Shown: piece by piece, positions 1-9,791 of the stretch
Layout: every line of letters begins with the position of its first letter
Position numbering within the stretch: position 1 is the stretch's first letter
Assembly (NCBI RefSeq): GCF_030818905.1
Contig: NZ_JAUTAZ010000001.1
Location: 1,240,001-1,304,000 of the forward strand
Origin: Microbacterium sp. SORGH_AS_0888
GTDB lineage: Bacteria > Actinomycetota > Actinomycetes > Actinomycetales > Microbacteriaceae
DNA: 64,000 nucleotides
Reading direction: 5' to 3'
Notes under the pieces: generated by a model
Database searches by the model: none
What the model was told of the DNA's origin: nothing
The model's input: only the letters and a program-made list of their open reading frames with translations
Made by a program: the position numbers and the translations under genes

Positions 1-2502
1 ATCGCGCGCCTTCGACCCTTCGGAGGGGCCCACGATCTCGCGCGACTCGAGCAGGTCCATGAGCCTGCCGGCCTTCGCGAATCCGACGCGGAGCTTGCGC
101 TGCAGCATCGAGGTCGACCCGAACTGGGTCGAGATGATCTGCTCGGCCGCCGCCAGGAGCAGCTCGAGGTCGTCACCGATGTCGGCGTCGATCTCCTTCT
201 TCTCGGCCGCCGCCGCCACATCCGCGCGATACTCCGGCCGGGCCTGACCGGTGACGTGCGCGACGACCTTCTCGATCTCGGGCTCGCTGACCCAGGCGCC
301 CTGCACGCGGATCGGCTTGGACGTGCCCATCGGCAGGAACAGGCCGTCGCCCTGGCCGATCAGCCGGTCCGCGCCCGGCTGATCGAGGATGACGCGGGAA
401 TCGGTCACACTCGTCACCGCGAAGGCGAGACGGGAGGGCACGTTCGCCTTGATGAGACCGGTCACGACGTCGACGGAGGGTCGCTGCGTGGCGAGCACGA
501 GATGGATGCCGCTGGCGCGGGCGAGCTGGGTGATGCGGACGATCGAGTCCTCGACGTCGCGCGGAGCGACCATCATGAGGTCGGCGAGCTCATCGACGAC
601 GACCAGCAGATACGGGTAGGGCTTGAGCACCCGCTCGCTGCCCGGGGGCAGCTGGATCGAGCCCGCGACCACGGCCTTGTTGAAGTCGTCGATGTGACGG
701 AACCCGAACGACGCCAGGTCGTCGTAGCGCATGTCCATCTCCTTCACGACCCACTGCAGCGCCTCGGCGGCCTTCTTCGGGTTCGTGATGATGGGCGTGA
801 TGAGGTGCGGCACGCCGGCGTAGCTCGTGAGCTCGACCCGCTTGGGGTCGATCAGCACCATGCGCACCTCGCTCGGCTTGGCGCGCATCAGCAGGCTCGT
901 GATCATCGAGTTCACGAAGCTCGACTTGCCCGAGCCGGTGGAGCCGGCGACCAGCAGGTGGGGCATCTTGGCGAGGTTCGCCACGACGAACCCGCCGCCG
1001 ACGTCCTTTCCGACGCCGATCGTCATGGGGTGCGTCGCCTGCTGCGCGGCCGGCGATCGGAGGATGTCGCCCAGCGTCACGATCTCGCGATCCGCGTTGG
1101 GGATCTCGACGCCGATCGCGCTCTTGCCCGGGATCGGGGCGAGGATGCGGACCTCGTTCGAGGCGACGGCGTAGGCGATGTTGTTGGTCAGCGCCGTGAT
1201 GCGCTCGACCTTGACGCCGGGGCCGACCTCGACCTCGTACTGCGTGACGGTCGGACCGCGCGAGAAGCCCGTGACACGGGCGTCGATGCCGAACTGCTCG
1301 AAGACGCCCGTGATCGCCGCGACGACCCGGTCGTTGGCCTCGGACCGCGCCTTGGGCGCGCTTCCGGCGGCGAGGGCCGCGACCGAGGGCAGCACATAGG
1401 GGGCAGAGGGCGGCAGGCGGTCACCGTCGGCGCCGTAGCCGGCGGCATCCGGCAGCGTGAGCGGCTCGATCTCGCCGCTGTCGGCGTCGTCTCGCAGCGA
1501 GGTCGCACCGTGCTCCGCGGCGGCGCGCTCGGCGGCGGCGAGCACCGCGGGGTCGATGACCTCGGTGAGCGCGTCGGGAGCGGCGGGCGCCGGCTCGAGT
1601 GCCTGGTCGAAGCCGCCCGCGACGGGACCGGTCGTGTCGAGCAGGCCGAGCAGGTCGTCTCCCGACGCGCTGTCGGGGTCCTCCTCGCGGCCGCTCTTGG
1701 TGCGGCGCCACCACGGGATCGACTCCGTGGGGACGTCGTCGGCGGGGGCGAGGGACTTCGTGACCGCGCCCGTCCCGGCGGCGGGCTCGGCCGCTGCCGG
1801 GCGCTCGGCGCCGAACATCCAGGCGTAGAGGTCGCCGAGTCGGCTGCCGATGCGGTTCGGCGGCGTCTTGGTGAGGATGAGCACGCTGAGCACGGTGAAC
1901 AGCCCGAGCACGATCGCGGCGCCGATGGGCGTCAACAGTGTCGCGAGCGGCTCGCCGACCATCCAGCCGAACAGACCGCCGGCGGCGCTCAGGGCGGGCA
2001 GGCCCGCGCTCGGCGCGGGCCTCGCCCCGAAGACGTGGCAGAACCCGGCGATCGTGACGATGAACAGCGCGAAGCCGATGCCGATGCGCCCGTTGTCGTG
2101 CACCGACGGCGGGTGTCGGAACAGCCAGCCGGCGAGGAGGACGAGCAGGACGGGCAGCAGGAACGCCACGCGCCCCACGAGGAGACCCACGGTGTAGGCG
2201 CTGACGAGCGTCGCCCCCTCGGCGCCGATGAAGAACCACTCGACCACCGCGCCGGCGATGGCGAGGAGCACGAGGAAGAACGGGAAGCCGTCTCGCCGCT
2301 GCTCCTTCTCGAGGTTCTCCGGGCCGAAGGCCCGGAACAGGGCGCCGACGCCGTGTGCGAGACCCATCCACGCCCGCGCGGCGAGCGGCGGCTTCTCTTC
2401 TTCGCCGACGTAGCGCTTGGGCGCCGGCGCAGGCTTCGCCGCCCGCGACGACGCCTGTGACTTCGTGCGGCCGCGCGTGGTCGTCCCCGTGCTCTTGGCC
2501 AT
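1..2502 (-). CDS. ftsK: DNA translocase FtsK/SpoIIIE (C-terminal end cut by window edge)
   Basis: 834 codons from the ATG at 2502 are present and the frame is open to the window edge. FtsK-type ATPases pump chromosomal DNA through the closing septum. The N-terminal quarter contains several hydrophobic stretches expected of the membrane anchor, then an Ala/Pro/acidic linker. The motor has a Walker [10 protein letters not shown] (Lys526) and a Walker [11 protein letters not shown] (around Asp637), followed by [14 protein letters not shown]. The last visible residues belong to the gamma winged-helix region, so only a short C-terminal piece is missing. TACCGT lies 7 nt before the ATG, which suggests a leaderless mRNA. 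It closes the conserved minus-strand block rnj-ftsK. Confidence 0.95.
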   Translation of the reverse strand, partial: MAKSTGTTTRGRTKSQASSRAAKPAPAPKRYVGEEEKPPLAARAWMGLAHGVGALFRAFGPENLEKEQRRDGFPFFLVLLAIAGAVVEWFFIGAEGATLVSAYTVGLLVGRVAFLLPVLLVLLAGWLFRHPPSVHDNGRIGIGFALFIVTIAGFCHVFGARPAPSAGLPALSAAGGLFGWMVGEPLATLLTPIGAAIVLGLFTVLSVLILTKTPPNRIGSRLGDLYAWMFGAERPAAAEPAAGTGAVTKSLAPADDVPTESIPWWRRTKSGREEDPDSASGDDLLGLLDTTGPVAGGFDQALEPAPAAPDALTEVIDPAVLAAAERAAAEHGATSLRDDADSGEIEPLTLPDAAGYGADGDRLPPSAPYVLPSVAALAAGSAPKARSEANDRVVAAITGVFEQFGIDARVTGFSRGPTVTQYEVEVGPGVKVERITALTNNIAYAVASNEVRILAPIPGKSAIGVEIPNADREIVTLGDILRSPAAQQATHPMTIGVGKDVGGGFVVANLAKMPHLLVAGSTGSGKSSFVNSMITSLLMRAKPSEVRMVLIDPKRVELTSYAGVPHLITPIITNPKKAAEALQWVVKEMDMRYDDLASFGFRHIDDFNKAVVAGSIQLPPGSERVLKPYPYLLVVVDELADLMMVAPRDVEDSIVRITQLARASGIHLVLATQRPSVDVVTGLIKANVPSRLAFAVTSVTDSRVILDQPGADRLIGQGDGLFLPMGTSKPIRVQGAWVSEPEIEKVVAHVTGQARPEYRADVAAAAEKKEIDADIGDDLELLLAAAEQIISTQFGSTSMLQRKLRVGFAKAGRLMDLLESREIVGPSEGSKARD

Positions 2503-2509
2503 GGATCCC

Positions 2510-2515
2510 ACGGTA
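2510..2515 (-). promoter_or_regulatory. Leaderless -10 hexamer for ftsK
   Basis: TACCGT on the minus strand, 7 nt before the ATG. The position fits transcription starting at the start codon itself. Confidence 0.45.
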
Positions 2516-2559
2516 GGCCGCCCCGCCGACATCCGCGGGCAGCGACGCGGCTATCCCGC

Positions 2560-3051
2560 TCAGTGCAGCCGCTTGACCATCGTGTCTCGGCCGTTTCCGG
2601 CCTCCGTCACGACGAAGCCCTCGCTGCGATAGAGCGTGACCGCGTAGTTGCCGCGCTGGACGCTGAGGCTCAGACGGGAGTGCCCCTGCGCCTTGGCGCG
2701 CTCCACGAGCGCCTGGAGCAGTGCCCGCCCGACGCCGTGCGCGCGCCAGATCGGACGCACGCCGATGATGAGCTCCGGAACCCCGGTTCCCACGTAGCCG
2801 AACCCCGGCTCGGTACGCGGCAGCATCCGGTACCAGCTCGCGCCGATCGGGTCGTCCTGCGCGTCGAGCGCGACGACCCCCGCATCACCGGGCCGCATCC
2901 AGCCGGCCAGGTACCGGCCGTGGCGCGGGTCGGCGAGCACCTCGTGACGCGGGGCGGCCGCGCCCGCGTGCCAGTTGGCCGCCTCGACCACCATGTCGGC
3001 GAGGAACGCGCCGTCGCCCTGCACGGCAGGACGGATGCGGAACGTCGGCAT
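2560..3051 (-). CDS. GNAT family N-acetyltransferase
   Basis: 163-residue single-domain protein of the Gcn5-related acetyltransferase fold, which moves an acetyl group from acetyl-CoA to an amine. The acetyl-CoA-binding motif is visible as GVRPIWRAHGVGRALLQALVERA (about residues 97-119), and the C-terminal NYAVTLYRSEGF matches the conserved last strand/helix. The substrate cannot be told from sequence. It lies between ftsK and rnj in the same direction, but has its own candidate promoter (TAGGAT 6 nt before the ATG), so it need not be in an operon with either. Confidence 0.85.
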   Translation of the reverse strand: MPTFRIRPAVQGDGAFLADMVVEAANWHAGAAAPRHEVLADPRHGRYLAGWMRPGDAGVVALDAQDDPIGASWYRMLPRTEPGFGYVGTGVPELIIGVRPIWRAHGVGRALLQALVERAKAQGHSRLSLSVQRGNYAVTLYRSEGFVVTEAGNGRDTMVKRLH

Positions 3052-3057
3052 GCCCGC

Positions 3058-3063
3058 ATCCTA
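3058..3063 (-). promoter_or_regulatory. Leaderless -10 hexamer for the GNAT gene
   Basis: TAGGAT on the minus strand, 6 nt before the ATG at 3051. Confidence 0.4.
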
Positions 3064-3100
3064 CCGACCGGGCTCCGACCGTGACGTCGCCGAACGGCAC

Positions 3101-3158
3101 GGATGTCGCAGCCCCTCGGCCCCTGGCTGCGACATCCGCGCGATTCTGCGACATCCGC
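3101..3158. repeat. Inverted repeat plus direct repeat; possible rnj terminator
   Basis: GGATGTCGCAGCC (3101-3113) pairs perfectly with GGCTGCGACATCC (3125-3137) across an 11-nt loop. The right arm is repeated directly: CTGCGACATCCGC occurs at 3127-3139 and 3146-3158. It lies just after the rnj stop and could terminate rnj. The GCGACATCC core recurs in the hairpin at 25448-25465. Confidence 0.6.
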
Positions 3159-3187
3159 ACAGCGGCGGTCGCCGCGCGCGGCGAGGC

Positions 3188-4864
3188 TTAGGCCTCGATG
3201 ACGAGCGGCACGATCATGGGACGCCGGCGGAGCCGCTGGTTGACCCAGCGCCCGATCGTGCGCCGCATCACCTGGGACAGCGCGTGCGTGTCTCGCACAC
3301 CGGACGCCGACGCCTCCGCCAGTGCCGCCGCGATCTTGGGCTTCACGTCCTCGAACACGGCGTCGTCCTCCGCGAAGCCGCGAGCGTGGATCTCGGGCCC
3401 CGTGATGACGCGGCCGGTCGCGGCGTCGACCACGGCGATGACGGAGATGAACCCCTCCTCGCTGAGGATGCGGCGGTCCTTGAGGTCGGCGTCCGTGATC
3501 TCGCCCACCGTCGATCCGTCGACGTACACGAATCCGAGGTCGAGCTGTCCGACCACCTGTGCGACACCGTCGCGCAGATCGACGACCGTGCCGTTCTCGC
3601 CGAGGATCGTGCGGTCGGCGGGGACACCGGTCTCACGGGCGAGCTTGGCGTTGGCCATGAGGTGGCGGAACTCGCCGTGCACCGGGAGGACGTTGCGCGG
3701 ACCGAGGATGTTGTAGCAGTACAGCAGCTCCCCCGCGGCGGCGTGTCCGGACACGTGCACCTTCGCGTTGGCCTTGTGCACGACGTTCGCGCCGAGCTTC
3801 GTGAGCCCGTCGATCACGCGGTACACGGCGTTCTCGTTGCCCGGGATGAGGCTCGAGGCGAGGATCACGGTGTCGCCGGGTCCCGGCTCGATCTCGTGGT
3901 CGAGGTTCGCCATGCGGCTGAGGACCGCCATCGGCTCGCCCTGCGAGCCCGTCGACATGTAGACGATCCGGTCGTCCGGCAGGTCCCGCGCCTTCTTGTA
4001 GTCGATGAGCACGCCGTCGGGAACCGTCAGGTAGCCGAGGTTCTCGGCGATCGTCATGTTGCGCACCATGCTGCGCCCGAGGAATGCGACGCGGCGTCCG
4101 TTCGCGTGGGCGGCGTCGATGACCTGCTGCACACGGTGCACGTGGCTCGAGAAGCTCGCGACGATGACGCGGCGCGGCGCGCGCGCGATCACCTGATCGA
4201 GCACCGGACCGATCGATCGCTCCGTGGGCGTGAAGCCGGGCACGTCGGCGTTGGTCGAGTCGACGAGGAACAGGTCGACGCCCTCCTCCCCGAGTCGCGC
4301 GAAGGAGCGCAGGTCGGTGAGGCGGCCGTCGAGGGGCAGCTGGTCCATCTTGAAGTCGCCGGTTGCCAGCGCCAGCCCGGCGGGCGTGCGGATCGCGACC
4401 GCCAGCGCATCCGGGATGGAGTGGTTGACGGCCACGAACTCCAGATCGAACGGGCCGACCTTCTCCCGCTGTCCCTCGGCGACCGTGAGCGTGTACGCCT
4501 TGATCCGGTGCTCCTTGAGCTTGGCCTCGGTGAGGGCGAGGGTCAGCTGCGAGCCGATGAGGGGGATGTCGTTCTTGAGCTTGAGGAGGTAGGGAACCGC
4601 CCCGATGTGGTCCTCGTGTCCGTGGGTGAGCACGACGCCCACGATGTCGTCGAGGCGCCCGCGGAGCGGAGCGAAGTCCGGGAGGATGAGGTCGACGCCC
4701 GGCTGGTGCTCCTCGGGGAACAGCACGCCGCAGTCGACGATGAGGATCTTCCCGTCGTACTCGAACGTCGTCATGTTGCGTCCGACCTCGCCGAGCCCCC
4801 CGAGCGGTGTCACGCGCAGGGTTCCGGAGTCGAGGGCGGGCGGATCGTAAACAGTGGTGGCCAT
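3188..4864 (-). CDS. rnj: Ribonuclease J
   Basis: 558 residues, full length for RNase J, a cytoplasmic metallo-beta-lactamase/beta-CASP nuclease with 5'-3' exo- and endonuclease activity in RNA maturation and decay. The zinc motif HGHEDHIG is at residues 81-88 after LGGLGEVGRN. A second metal ligand region (HSIPDALA), the ATGDFKMD segment, the beta-CASP STGSQGE motif and the late HVSGHA motif are all present. The start ATG at 4864 gives MATTVYDPPAL, usual for actinobacterial RNase J. It follows dapA on the same strand, an order conserved in Actinobacteria. Functionally it pairs with pnp, the 3'-5' exonuclease further along. Confidence 0.96.
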   Translation of the reverse strand: MATTVYDPPALDSGTLRVTPLGGLGEVGRNMTTFEYDGKILIVDCGVLFPEEHQPGVDLILPDFAPLRGRLDDIVGVVLTHGHEDHIGAVPYLLKLKNDIPLIGSQLTLALTEAKLKEHRIKAYTLTVAEGQREKVGPFDLEFVAVNHSIPDALAVAIRTPAGLALATGDFKMDQLPLDGRLTDLRSFARLGEEGVDLFLVDSTNADVPGFTPTERSIGPVLDQVIARAPRRVIVASFSSHVHRVQQVIDAAHANGRRVAFLGRSMVRNMTIAENLGYLTVPDGVLIDYKKARDLPDDRIVYMSTGSQGEPMAVLSRMANLDHEIEPGPGDTVILASSLIPGNENAVYRVIDGLTKLGANVVHKANAKVHVSGHAAAGELLYCYNILGPRNVLPVHGEFRHLMANAKLARETGVPADRTILGENGTVVDLRDGVAQVVGQLDLGFVYVDGSTVGEITDADLKDRRILSEEGFISVIAVVDAATGRVITGPEIHARGFAEDDAVFEDVKPKIAAALAEASASGVRDTHALSQVMRRTIGRWVNQRLRRRPMIVPLVIEA

Positions 4865-4948
4865 GCCTGCCTTTCCGGAGGCGGTCTGTCACCGCATCCG
4901 TTCTTCGCGTCTGGCGACGCATGTGGTGCCGGCTCCTGCCGGCGTGTG

Positions 4949-5926
4949 TCAGCGCGTGGTCCCGTGCACCTTCGGCAGCGCGCCGCCGGCGGCGGCGTTG
5001 CGATCGGGACGGAAGTTGGAGAAGTCGACGCCCGGGACATCGTGCACGAGGGCGAGCTCGTCCTCGATCAGAGCAGCCTCCCACTCCTCCGGGCCCACGA
5101 GCGGGAGCCGCACGCGGGGGCTGCCGATGCGACCGAGGCCGTGGAGGATGTACTTGGCGCTCACGGTGCCGGGGATGTGGGTCATGACCGCGCGCACGAG
5201 GGGCTCGAGCTTGCGGTGGGCGGCGGTCGCCGCCGTCAGGTCGCCCGCGTTCACGGCGTCGACGATCGTGCGGTACGGGCGGGCGGTGATGTTCGCCGTG
5301 ACGCCGATCATGCCGGTCGCGCCGATCGACAGGTGCGGGAGCACGTTCGCATCGTCGCCCGAGAAGTATATGAGGTCGGTCTGGTTCAGCACCCGGCTGA
5401 CCTCGCTGAAATCGCCCTTGGCGTCCTTGATCGCGAGGATGTTGGGGTGCTTGGCGAGCCGCAGGATCGTCTCGTACCTGATCGGCACGCCCGTCCTGCC
5501 GGGGATGTCGTAGAGGATCACGGGCAGGTCGGTCGCGTCGGCGACCAGCCGGAAATGGGTGAGGATGCCGGCCTGCGTCGGCTTGTTGTAGTACGGCGTG
5601 ACGATCATGATCCCGTCCGCACCGGCCTTCTCGCTGGCCTTGTAGAGCTCGATCGCATGCGCGGTCTCGTTCGAGCCGCCGCCCGTGATGATCTTCGCGC
5701 GGCCGGCCGCGACGTCCTTGCCGACCTCGACGAGGCGCAGCTTCTCGGCGTCCGTCAGGGTGCTGGTCTCGCCGGTGGTGCCGGTCACGACGATGCCGTC
5801 CGCACCGGAGACGATGACGTCGTCGATGTGCTTCTCGACGGCCGGCCAATCGACCTCGCCGTCGGCCGTCATGGGGGTGACGAGCGCGACGAGCACCTGA
5901 CCGAAGGGGTTGCTCGTGTGCGACAT
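4949..5926 (-). CDS. dapA: 4-hydroxy-tetrahydrodipicolinate synthase
   Basis: 325 residues. Condenses pyruvate with aspartate semialdehyde, the first committed step to lysine and diaminopimelate. The family signatures are present: GTTGETSTL (Thr50/Thr51), the catalytic Tyr139 in ILYDIPGRTG, and the Schiff-base Lys167 in LAIKDAKGD. The start at 5926 is supported by TAGCCT 6 nt upstream, and no alternative start fits the family better. It shares a 43-bp divergent promoter gap with the NUDIX gene. The pathway partner dapB lies 6 kb away on the same strand. Confidence 0.96.
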   Translation of the reverse strand: MSHTSNPFGQVLVALVTPMTADGEVDWPAVEKHIDDVIVSGADGIVVTGTTGETSTLTDAEKLRLVEVGKDVAAGRAKIITGGGSNETAHAIELYKASEKAGADGIMIVTPYYNKPTQAGILTHFRLVADATDLPVILYDIPGRTGVPIRYETILRLAKHPNILAIKDAKGDFSEVSRVLNQTDLIYFSGDDANVLPHLSIGATGMIGVTANITARPYRTIVDAVNAGDLTAATAAHRKLEPLVRAVMTHIPGTVSAKYILHGLGRIGSPRVRLPLVGPEEWEAALIEDELALVHDVPGVDFSNFRPDRNAAAGGALPKVHGTTR

Positions 5927-5932
5927 GCCTCC

Positions 5933-5938
5933 AGGCTA
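5933..5938 (-). promoter_or_regulatory. Leaderless -10 hexamer for dapA
   Basis: TAGCCT on the minus strand, 6 nt before the dapA ATG. It lies 18 nt from the opposing NUDIX hexamer. Confidence 0.45.
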
Positions 5939-5956
5939 TCGGTTCACGGGACCCCC

Positions 5957-5962
5957 TACGCT
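5957..5962 (+). promoter_or_regulatory. Leaderless -10 hexamer for the NUDIX gene
   Basis: TACGCT, 7 nt before the ATG at 5970. Confidence 0.45.
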
Positions 5963-5969
5963 GAGCCGT

Positions 5970-6509
5970 ATGGCCTGGCGAACGCGCGCGACGCGCACCG
6001 TCTACGAGAACCGTTGGATCCACGTGCGGGAGGACGAGGTGACGGGGCCGCACGGCGACGGCATCTACGGCGTCGTGCGGATGCAGCATCCTGCCGTCTT
6101 CGTGGTGGCGCTCGACGACGAGGAGCGCGTCTGCCTCGTCCGCGTCGACCGGTACACCGTGGGGCCCTCGTGGGAGGTCCCCGCCGGGGGCAGCGACGGC
6201 GAGGAGCCGCTCGTCGCCGCGCGGCGGGAGCTGGCGGAGGAGACCGGCCTCGCCGCTGACGAGTGGACGCCGCTCGGCTCGATGACCGCGCTCAACGGCA
6301 TCGCGGACGCGCCCGAGCACGTGTTCCTCGCCCGGGGGCTGCGCGAGGCGACGGATGCCGCGGCCACCCAGCACGAGGAGGGCATCGACGAGCTCGCCTG
6401 GGTGCCCTTCGCCGAGGTCGTCGGGATGATCGCCGACGACCGGCTCACCGACGGGGAGACGATCGCCGCGGTCGCGATGGCCGGCATCCGCCTGGGCCGC
6501 TTCGCGTAG
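5970..6509 (+). CDS. NUDIX hydrolase, ADP-ribose pyrophosphatase-like
   Basis: 179 residues. The Nudix box is complete: it begins with a glycine in the GGSDGEEP stretch and carries RRELAEETGL, the REx2EExGx core. The N-terminal layout (NRWIHVREDEV, then VVALDDEERVCLVRVDRY and WEVPAGG) resembles ADP-ribose pyrophosphatases, which cleave ADP-ribose to AMP and ribose phosphate. The substrate is inferred. The open frame extends upstream to 5910, but that region overlaps the dapA promoter and start; ATG 5970, with TACGCT 7 nt before it, is the better start. Transcribed divergently from dapA. Confidence 0.88.
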   Translation: MAWRTRATRTVYENRWIHVREDEVTGPHGDGIYGVVRMQHPAVFVVALDDEERVCLVRVDRYTVGPSWEVPAGGSDGEEPLVAARRELAEETGLAADEWTPLGSMTALNGIADAPEHVFLARGLREATDAAATQHEEGIDELAWVPFAEVVGMIADDRLTDGETIAAVAMAGIRLGRFA

Positions 6510-6512
6510 CGG

Positions 6513-7268
6513 TCAGCGCCCCCGACGGCCCTGCCGCGCCGCGATCCGATCGGGCAGCAGCCGTACGAGCACGGTGAGCACGCGATACCGCAGGGAGGGG
6601 ATCGAGACGGCGCGACCACGGGCGAGGTCACGAAGCGACTGCTCGACCACGGTGCCGGCGTCGAGCCACATCCATCCGGGGACGCCCTCACGACCGGGCG
6701 CCAGGCCCATCCGCTCGTGGAAGCTCGTGTGCGTGTAGCCCGGGCACACGGCCGTGACGCGGACGCCGCGCGGCGCGTACTCGGCGTCGGCCCACCGGCT
6801 GAACGAGACGAGCCAGCGCTTGCAGGCGCCGTACGTCGAACGCGGCATGAACGCGGCGGCGGAGGCGACGTTGAGGATGCGACCGCGGCCGCGCGCGAGC
6901 ATCGGCCCCAGAGCCGCGTGCATGAGCCGCATCGGCACCTCGACGTGAAGCGCGAGATGCCGCGCCTCGGCCTCGATGTCGTTCGTCTCGAAGGAGAGCG
7001 GAAGCCCGAAGCCGGCGTTGTTGATCAGCACGTCCACCGGCGTGTCGCGCAGCCGTCGCTCGACCAGCGCGCGCTCCTCGGGCACGAGCAGGTCGGCGGC
7101 GAGCACCTCGACCGAGGCACCCCATCGCACTCTCGCCTCGGTCGCCACCTCCTCGAGCGCCCGGACGTCGCGCGCGACGAGCACGAGGTCGGCTCCGCGA
7201 GCCGCCAATCGACGGGCGTACTCCGCACCGAGACCGGAGCTGGCGCCGGTGATGAGGGCCGTGGGCAT
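6513..7268 (-). CDS. Short-chain dehydrogenase/reductase
   Basis: 251 residues of the classical SDR fold, an NAD(P)(H)-dependent oxidoreductase. The cofactor motif TGASSGLG is at residues 7-14, NNAG near residue 87, and the catalytic STYGACK (Tyr-x3-Lys) follows a serine in NVASAAAF. The C-terminal segment after PGYTHT is typical of SDRs acting on fatty or ketone substrates, but the substrate is unknown. It begins on the base next to the folA stop, so it is very likely co-transcribed as the third gene of thyA-folA-SDR. Confidence 0.9.
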   Translation of the reverse strand: MPTALITGASSGLGAEYARRLAARGADLVLVARDVRALEEVATEARVRWGASVEVLAADLLVPEERALVERRLRDTPVDVLINNAGFGLPLSFETNDIEAEARHLALHVEVPMRLMHAALGPMLARGRGRILNVASAAAFMPRSTYGACKRWLVSFSRWADAEYAPRGVRVTAVCPGYTHTSFHERMGLAPGREGVPGWMWLDAGTVVEQSLRDLARGRAVSIPSLRYRVLTVLVRLLPDRIAARQGRRGR

Positions 7269-7763
7269 CTACGCGGACCTCCGGTACGTGAGGAAGCGGT
7301 ACCGGATGCCGCTCGTTGAGCGGTGCCACCCGCTCTCCGGGTCGACCGCGACCGGGACCCATCCCGTCGTCGACGGCGCGTGCGTGTCGCCGTCGATCTC
7401 GACGTCGAGCTCGGTGACCTCGAGCACATCGGCACGGCCGATCGCCTCGGCGTAGAGCTGCCCCCCGCCGATGACCCACGCCCGCTCCCCCGCCGCGGAC
7501 AGGGCGTCGTCGAGCGATGCGGCCCGGATGGCGCCGGCATCCGCCCAGTCGGCCTGTCGCGTGACGACCACGTTGCGACGTCCCGGAAGCGGCCGGAAGC
7601 GCTCCGGCAGCGACTCCCACGTGCGGCGCCCCATGACGACCGGGTCGGAGCCCGTGAGGCGCCGGAAGTGGGCGAGGTCCTCGGGCACGTGCCAGGGCAT
7701 GGTGCCGTCGCGGCCGATCACGCCGCCACGGGCCTGCGCCCACACGAGCCCCGTGCCGGTCAT
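7269..7763 (-). CDS. folA: Dihydrofolate reductase
   Basis: 164 residues. Reduces dihydrofolate to tetrahydrofolate with NADPH, recycling the folate oxidised by Thy[26 protein letters not shown] contains the conserved Trp and acidic substrate-binding residues; [11 protein letters not shown] and WVIGGGQLY bind NADPH. The ATG at 7763 overlaps the thyA TGA by four bases (ATGA), which fixes the start and indicates translational coupling. The stop touches the SDR start. Confidence 0.95.
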   Translation of the reverse strand: MTGTGLVWAQARGGVIGRDGTMPWHVPEDLAHFRRLTGSDPVVMGRRTWESLPERFRPLPGRRNVVVTRQADWADAGAIRAASLDDALSAAGERAWVIGGGQLYAEAIGRADVLEVTELDVEIDGDTHAPSTTGWVPVAVDPESGWHRSTSGIRYRFLTYRRSA

Positions 7764-8578
7764 ACGGCGACGGGCGCCTGGATGGTCGGGTGGTGCTGGT
7801 ACCCCTCGACCACGATGTCGTCGTACTCGTAGTCGAACACCGACGCGGGGCGGCGTGCGAAGCGCAGCGTGGGGTAGGGGTAGGGCTCGCGCGTGAGCTG
7901 CTCGCGCACCTGCTCGAGATGGTTGTCGTACACGTGGCAGTCGCCGCCGGTCCAGACGAAGTCGCCCGGCTCCAGGTCGGTCTGCTGCGCGATCATGAGC
8001 GTGAGCAGCGCGTAGGAGGCGATGTTGAAGGGCACGCCGAGGAACATGTCGGCGCTGCGCTGATAGAGCTGGCACGACAGCTTGCCGTCGGCGACGTAGA
8101 ACTGGAACAAGGCATGGCAGGGCGCGAGCGCCATCTGCGGGATGTCGGCCGGGTTCCACGCCGAGACGATGAGACGACGGGAGTCGGGGTTCGTGCGGAT
8201 CTGCTCGATCACCTGGGAGATCTGGTCGATCGTCTCGCCGTTGCGCGCAGGCCACGAACGCCACTGCACACCGTAGATCGGCCCGAGCTCGCCCTCCGCG
8301 TCGGCCCATTCGTCCCAGATCGTGACCCCGCGCTCCTGCAGCCAGCGCGCGTTCGAGGTGCCGCGGAGGAACCACAGCAGCTCGTAGACGATCGACTTGA
8401 GGTGGAGGCGCTTGGTCGTCACGAGCGGGAAGCCCTGCGAGAGGTCGAACCGGATCTGACGCCCGAACACGCTCGTGGTCCCCGTGCCCGTGCGGTCGGA
8501 CTTGTGGGTTCCCTCGGCGAGCACGTCGCGCATGAGGTCTTCGTACGGAGTGGGGATCGCGGCGGTCACGGCCCTCAC
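7760..8578 (-). CDS. thyA: Thymidylate synthase
   Basis: Methylates dUMP to dTMP using methylenetetrahydrofolate. Recognisable by [12 protein letters not shown] at the N-terminus, [11 protein letters not shown], the catalytic cysteine in [32 protein letters not shown] and DCHVYDNH. The exact start is uncertain. An ATG at 8599 is in frame, but the only GGAGG lies just after it, 10 nt before the GTG at 8578, so that GTG is chosen; GTG 8569, starting VTAAIPTP, is also possible. Length is about 272 residues, normal for the family. First gene of thyA-folA-SDR. Confidence 0.95.
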   Translation of the reverse strand: MRAVTAAIPTPYEDLMRDVLAEGTHKSDRTGTGTTSVFGRQIRFDLSQGFPLVTTKRLHLKSIVYELLWFLRGTSNARWLQERGVTIWDEWADAEGELGPIYGVQWRSWPARNGETIDQISQVIEQIRTNPDSRRLIVSAWNPADIPQMALAPCHALFQFYVADGKLSCQLYQRSADMFLGVPFNIASYALLTLMIAQQTDLEPGDFVWTGGDCHVYDNHLEQVREQLTREPYPYPTLRFARRPASVFDYEYDDIVVEGYQHHPTIQAPVAV

Positions 8579-8689
8579 GATACCTGCGCCTCCGGACATC
8601 CGGACGGATGCCGCACACCGCGCGCCGACGATTGTTACGTCGCGTGCGTCATTCTCGCCGGATCCGGCCGCGGGCGTCCGGGGAGCGCT

Positions 8690-8695
8690 TAGCCT
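8690..8695 (+). promoter_or_regulatory. Leaderless -10 hexamer for the thioredoxin-like gene
   Basis: TAGCCT, 8 nt before the GTG at 8704. Confidence 0.4.
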
Positions 8696-8703
8696 GTACT
8701 GCT

Positions 8704-9141
8704 GTGGACCCGTTCCTCGCGCTCATCATCGTCGTCGCCCTCCTCGTCGTGACCGTCGTCATCGGCCTGGCGCTGCGGCGCGATCGCACGCACCGCCGCG
8801 CGGTCAGCTCGGATGAGGTCGTGGATCCGACTCGGCTCGGCGCCGACGCGCTGGGCGAGACCGCGACGCTCCTGCAGTTCAGCACCGAGATGTGCAGCCG
8901 GTGCCCCGGGATGCATCGCGTCCTCTCCTCGATCGCCGACGCGCGTGCCGGCGTGCGCCACCTCGACGTCGATCTCACGCATCGCCCCGACATCGCGCGC
9001 CACTTCCACGTGCTGCAGACCCCGACGACCCTCGTGCTCGACCGCGACGGCCACGTGCGCACCCGCTTCGGCGGCACGCCGGGACGCGACGTGATCGAGC
9101 TGGAGCTGACCCGCATCACCGAGGAGGCCGCACATGCCTGA
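8704..9141 (+). CDS. Membrane-anchored thioredoxin-like protein
   Basis: 145 residues. A single hydrophobic helix at residues 3-23 ([20 protein letters not shown]) anchors a thioredoxin fold whose active site is CSRCP (Cys-x-x-Cys), followed by the cis-proline region [14 protein letters not shown]. It probably keeps or forms disulfides on the outer face of the membrane. The GTG start at 8704 places the membrane helix at the very N-terminus and has TAGCCT 8 nt upstream; longer in-frame starts add an implausible Arg-rich leader. The end overlaps the DUF4395 gene by 8 nt, a pairing commonly seen in Actinobacteria. Confidence 0.85.
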   Translation: MDPFLALIIVVALLVVTVVIGLALRRDRTHRRAVSSDEVVDPTRLGADALGETATLLQFSTEMCSRCPGMHRVLSSIADARAGVRHLDVDLTHRPDIARHFHVLQTPTTLVLDRDGHVRTRFGGTPGRDVIELELTRITEEAAHA

Positions 9142-9700
9142 GCCCACACGGATCGACGTCCGCGGACCGCGGTTCGCGGCATCCATCACCGCCGTCCTCC
9201 TGCTCGTCGACGTGTTCCTCGGCCTCACAGGTCTGTCGACCGCGCGCGGGTTCGGATGGTTCGCCTACCAGCCGCTGGCGGCGACGCTCGACTCCACGAG
9301 GGGATGGGCCATTCAGGACGCCTCGCTCCTCGCACGCGTGCTCGATCCCGCCTTCCTGCTGCTCCTCGTGATCGCCGCGCTGTTCGCGTGGAGCGTGCTC
9401 GCGCCGCGGACGGCGCCGTGGGGGCTCCTGTACCGGCGCGTCGTGCAGCCGCGGCTGCGACCGGCGACCGAGTTCGAGGATCCCCGGCCGCCTCGCTTCG
9501 CGCAGGGCGTCGGACTGTTCGTGTCGGTGGTCGGGCTCGTGCTGCAGCTGGCGGGAGTCCCGTGGGGACTTCCGATCGCGGCGGCCGCGGCGTTCGTCGC
9601 CGCATTCCTCAACGCGGCCTTCGGCCTGTGCCTGGGGTGCCAGCTGTACCTGCTGCTGCAGCGGGCCGGCATCGTCGGGCGGGCGCGTCCGGCAGCGTGA
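9134..9700 (+). CDS. DUF4395 family membrane protein
   Basis: 188 residues with about four hydrophobic segments (near residues 18-35, 70-90, 128-145 and 150-170). The family hallmarks DPRPPRFAQGVG and the closing NAAFGLCLGCQLY, with two cysteines near the end of the last helix, are present. Function is not established. Because DUF4395 genes sit beside thioredoxin-like genes, as here with an 8-nt overlap, and carry a conserved Cys-x-x-Cys in the membrane, a role in thiol exchange across the membrane is a reasonable inference. Confidence 0.85.
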   Translation: MPEPTRIDVRGPRFAASITAVLLLVDVFLGLTGLSTARGFGWFAYQPLAATLDSTRGWAIQDASLLARVLDPAFLLLLVIAALFAWSVLAPRTAPWGLLYRRVVQPRLRPATEFEDPRPPRFAQGVGLFVSVVGLVLQLAGVPWGLPIAAAAAFVAAFLNAAFGLCLGCQLYLLLQRAGIVGRARPAA

Positions 9701-9791
9701 GCTGTCAACCCGTGGATCGTGTCATCGGCACGGGATAACCTGTCCCCGACGGCGCGCAGACGGCCTGCGCCCGCGTGAAAGGGAGCACCCG

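Noticed and set aside
256..2460. 734-residue plus-strand ORF
   Set aside because: Shadow of ftsK: Asp/Arg/Gly-rich translation without any family motif, opposite a gene with Walker motifs. The same applies to the long ORFs opposite rnj/dapA, dctA, pnp, pitA/ptrB, the SNF2 gene, copA and truB/mutY.
7760..8599. ATG at 8599 as the thyA start
   Set aside because: The only ribosome binding site lies downstream of it, and the extra residues are outside the family alignment; GTG 8578 is preferred.
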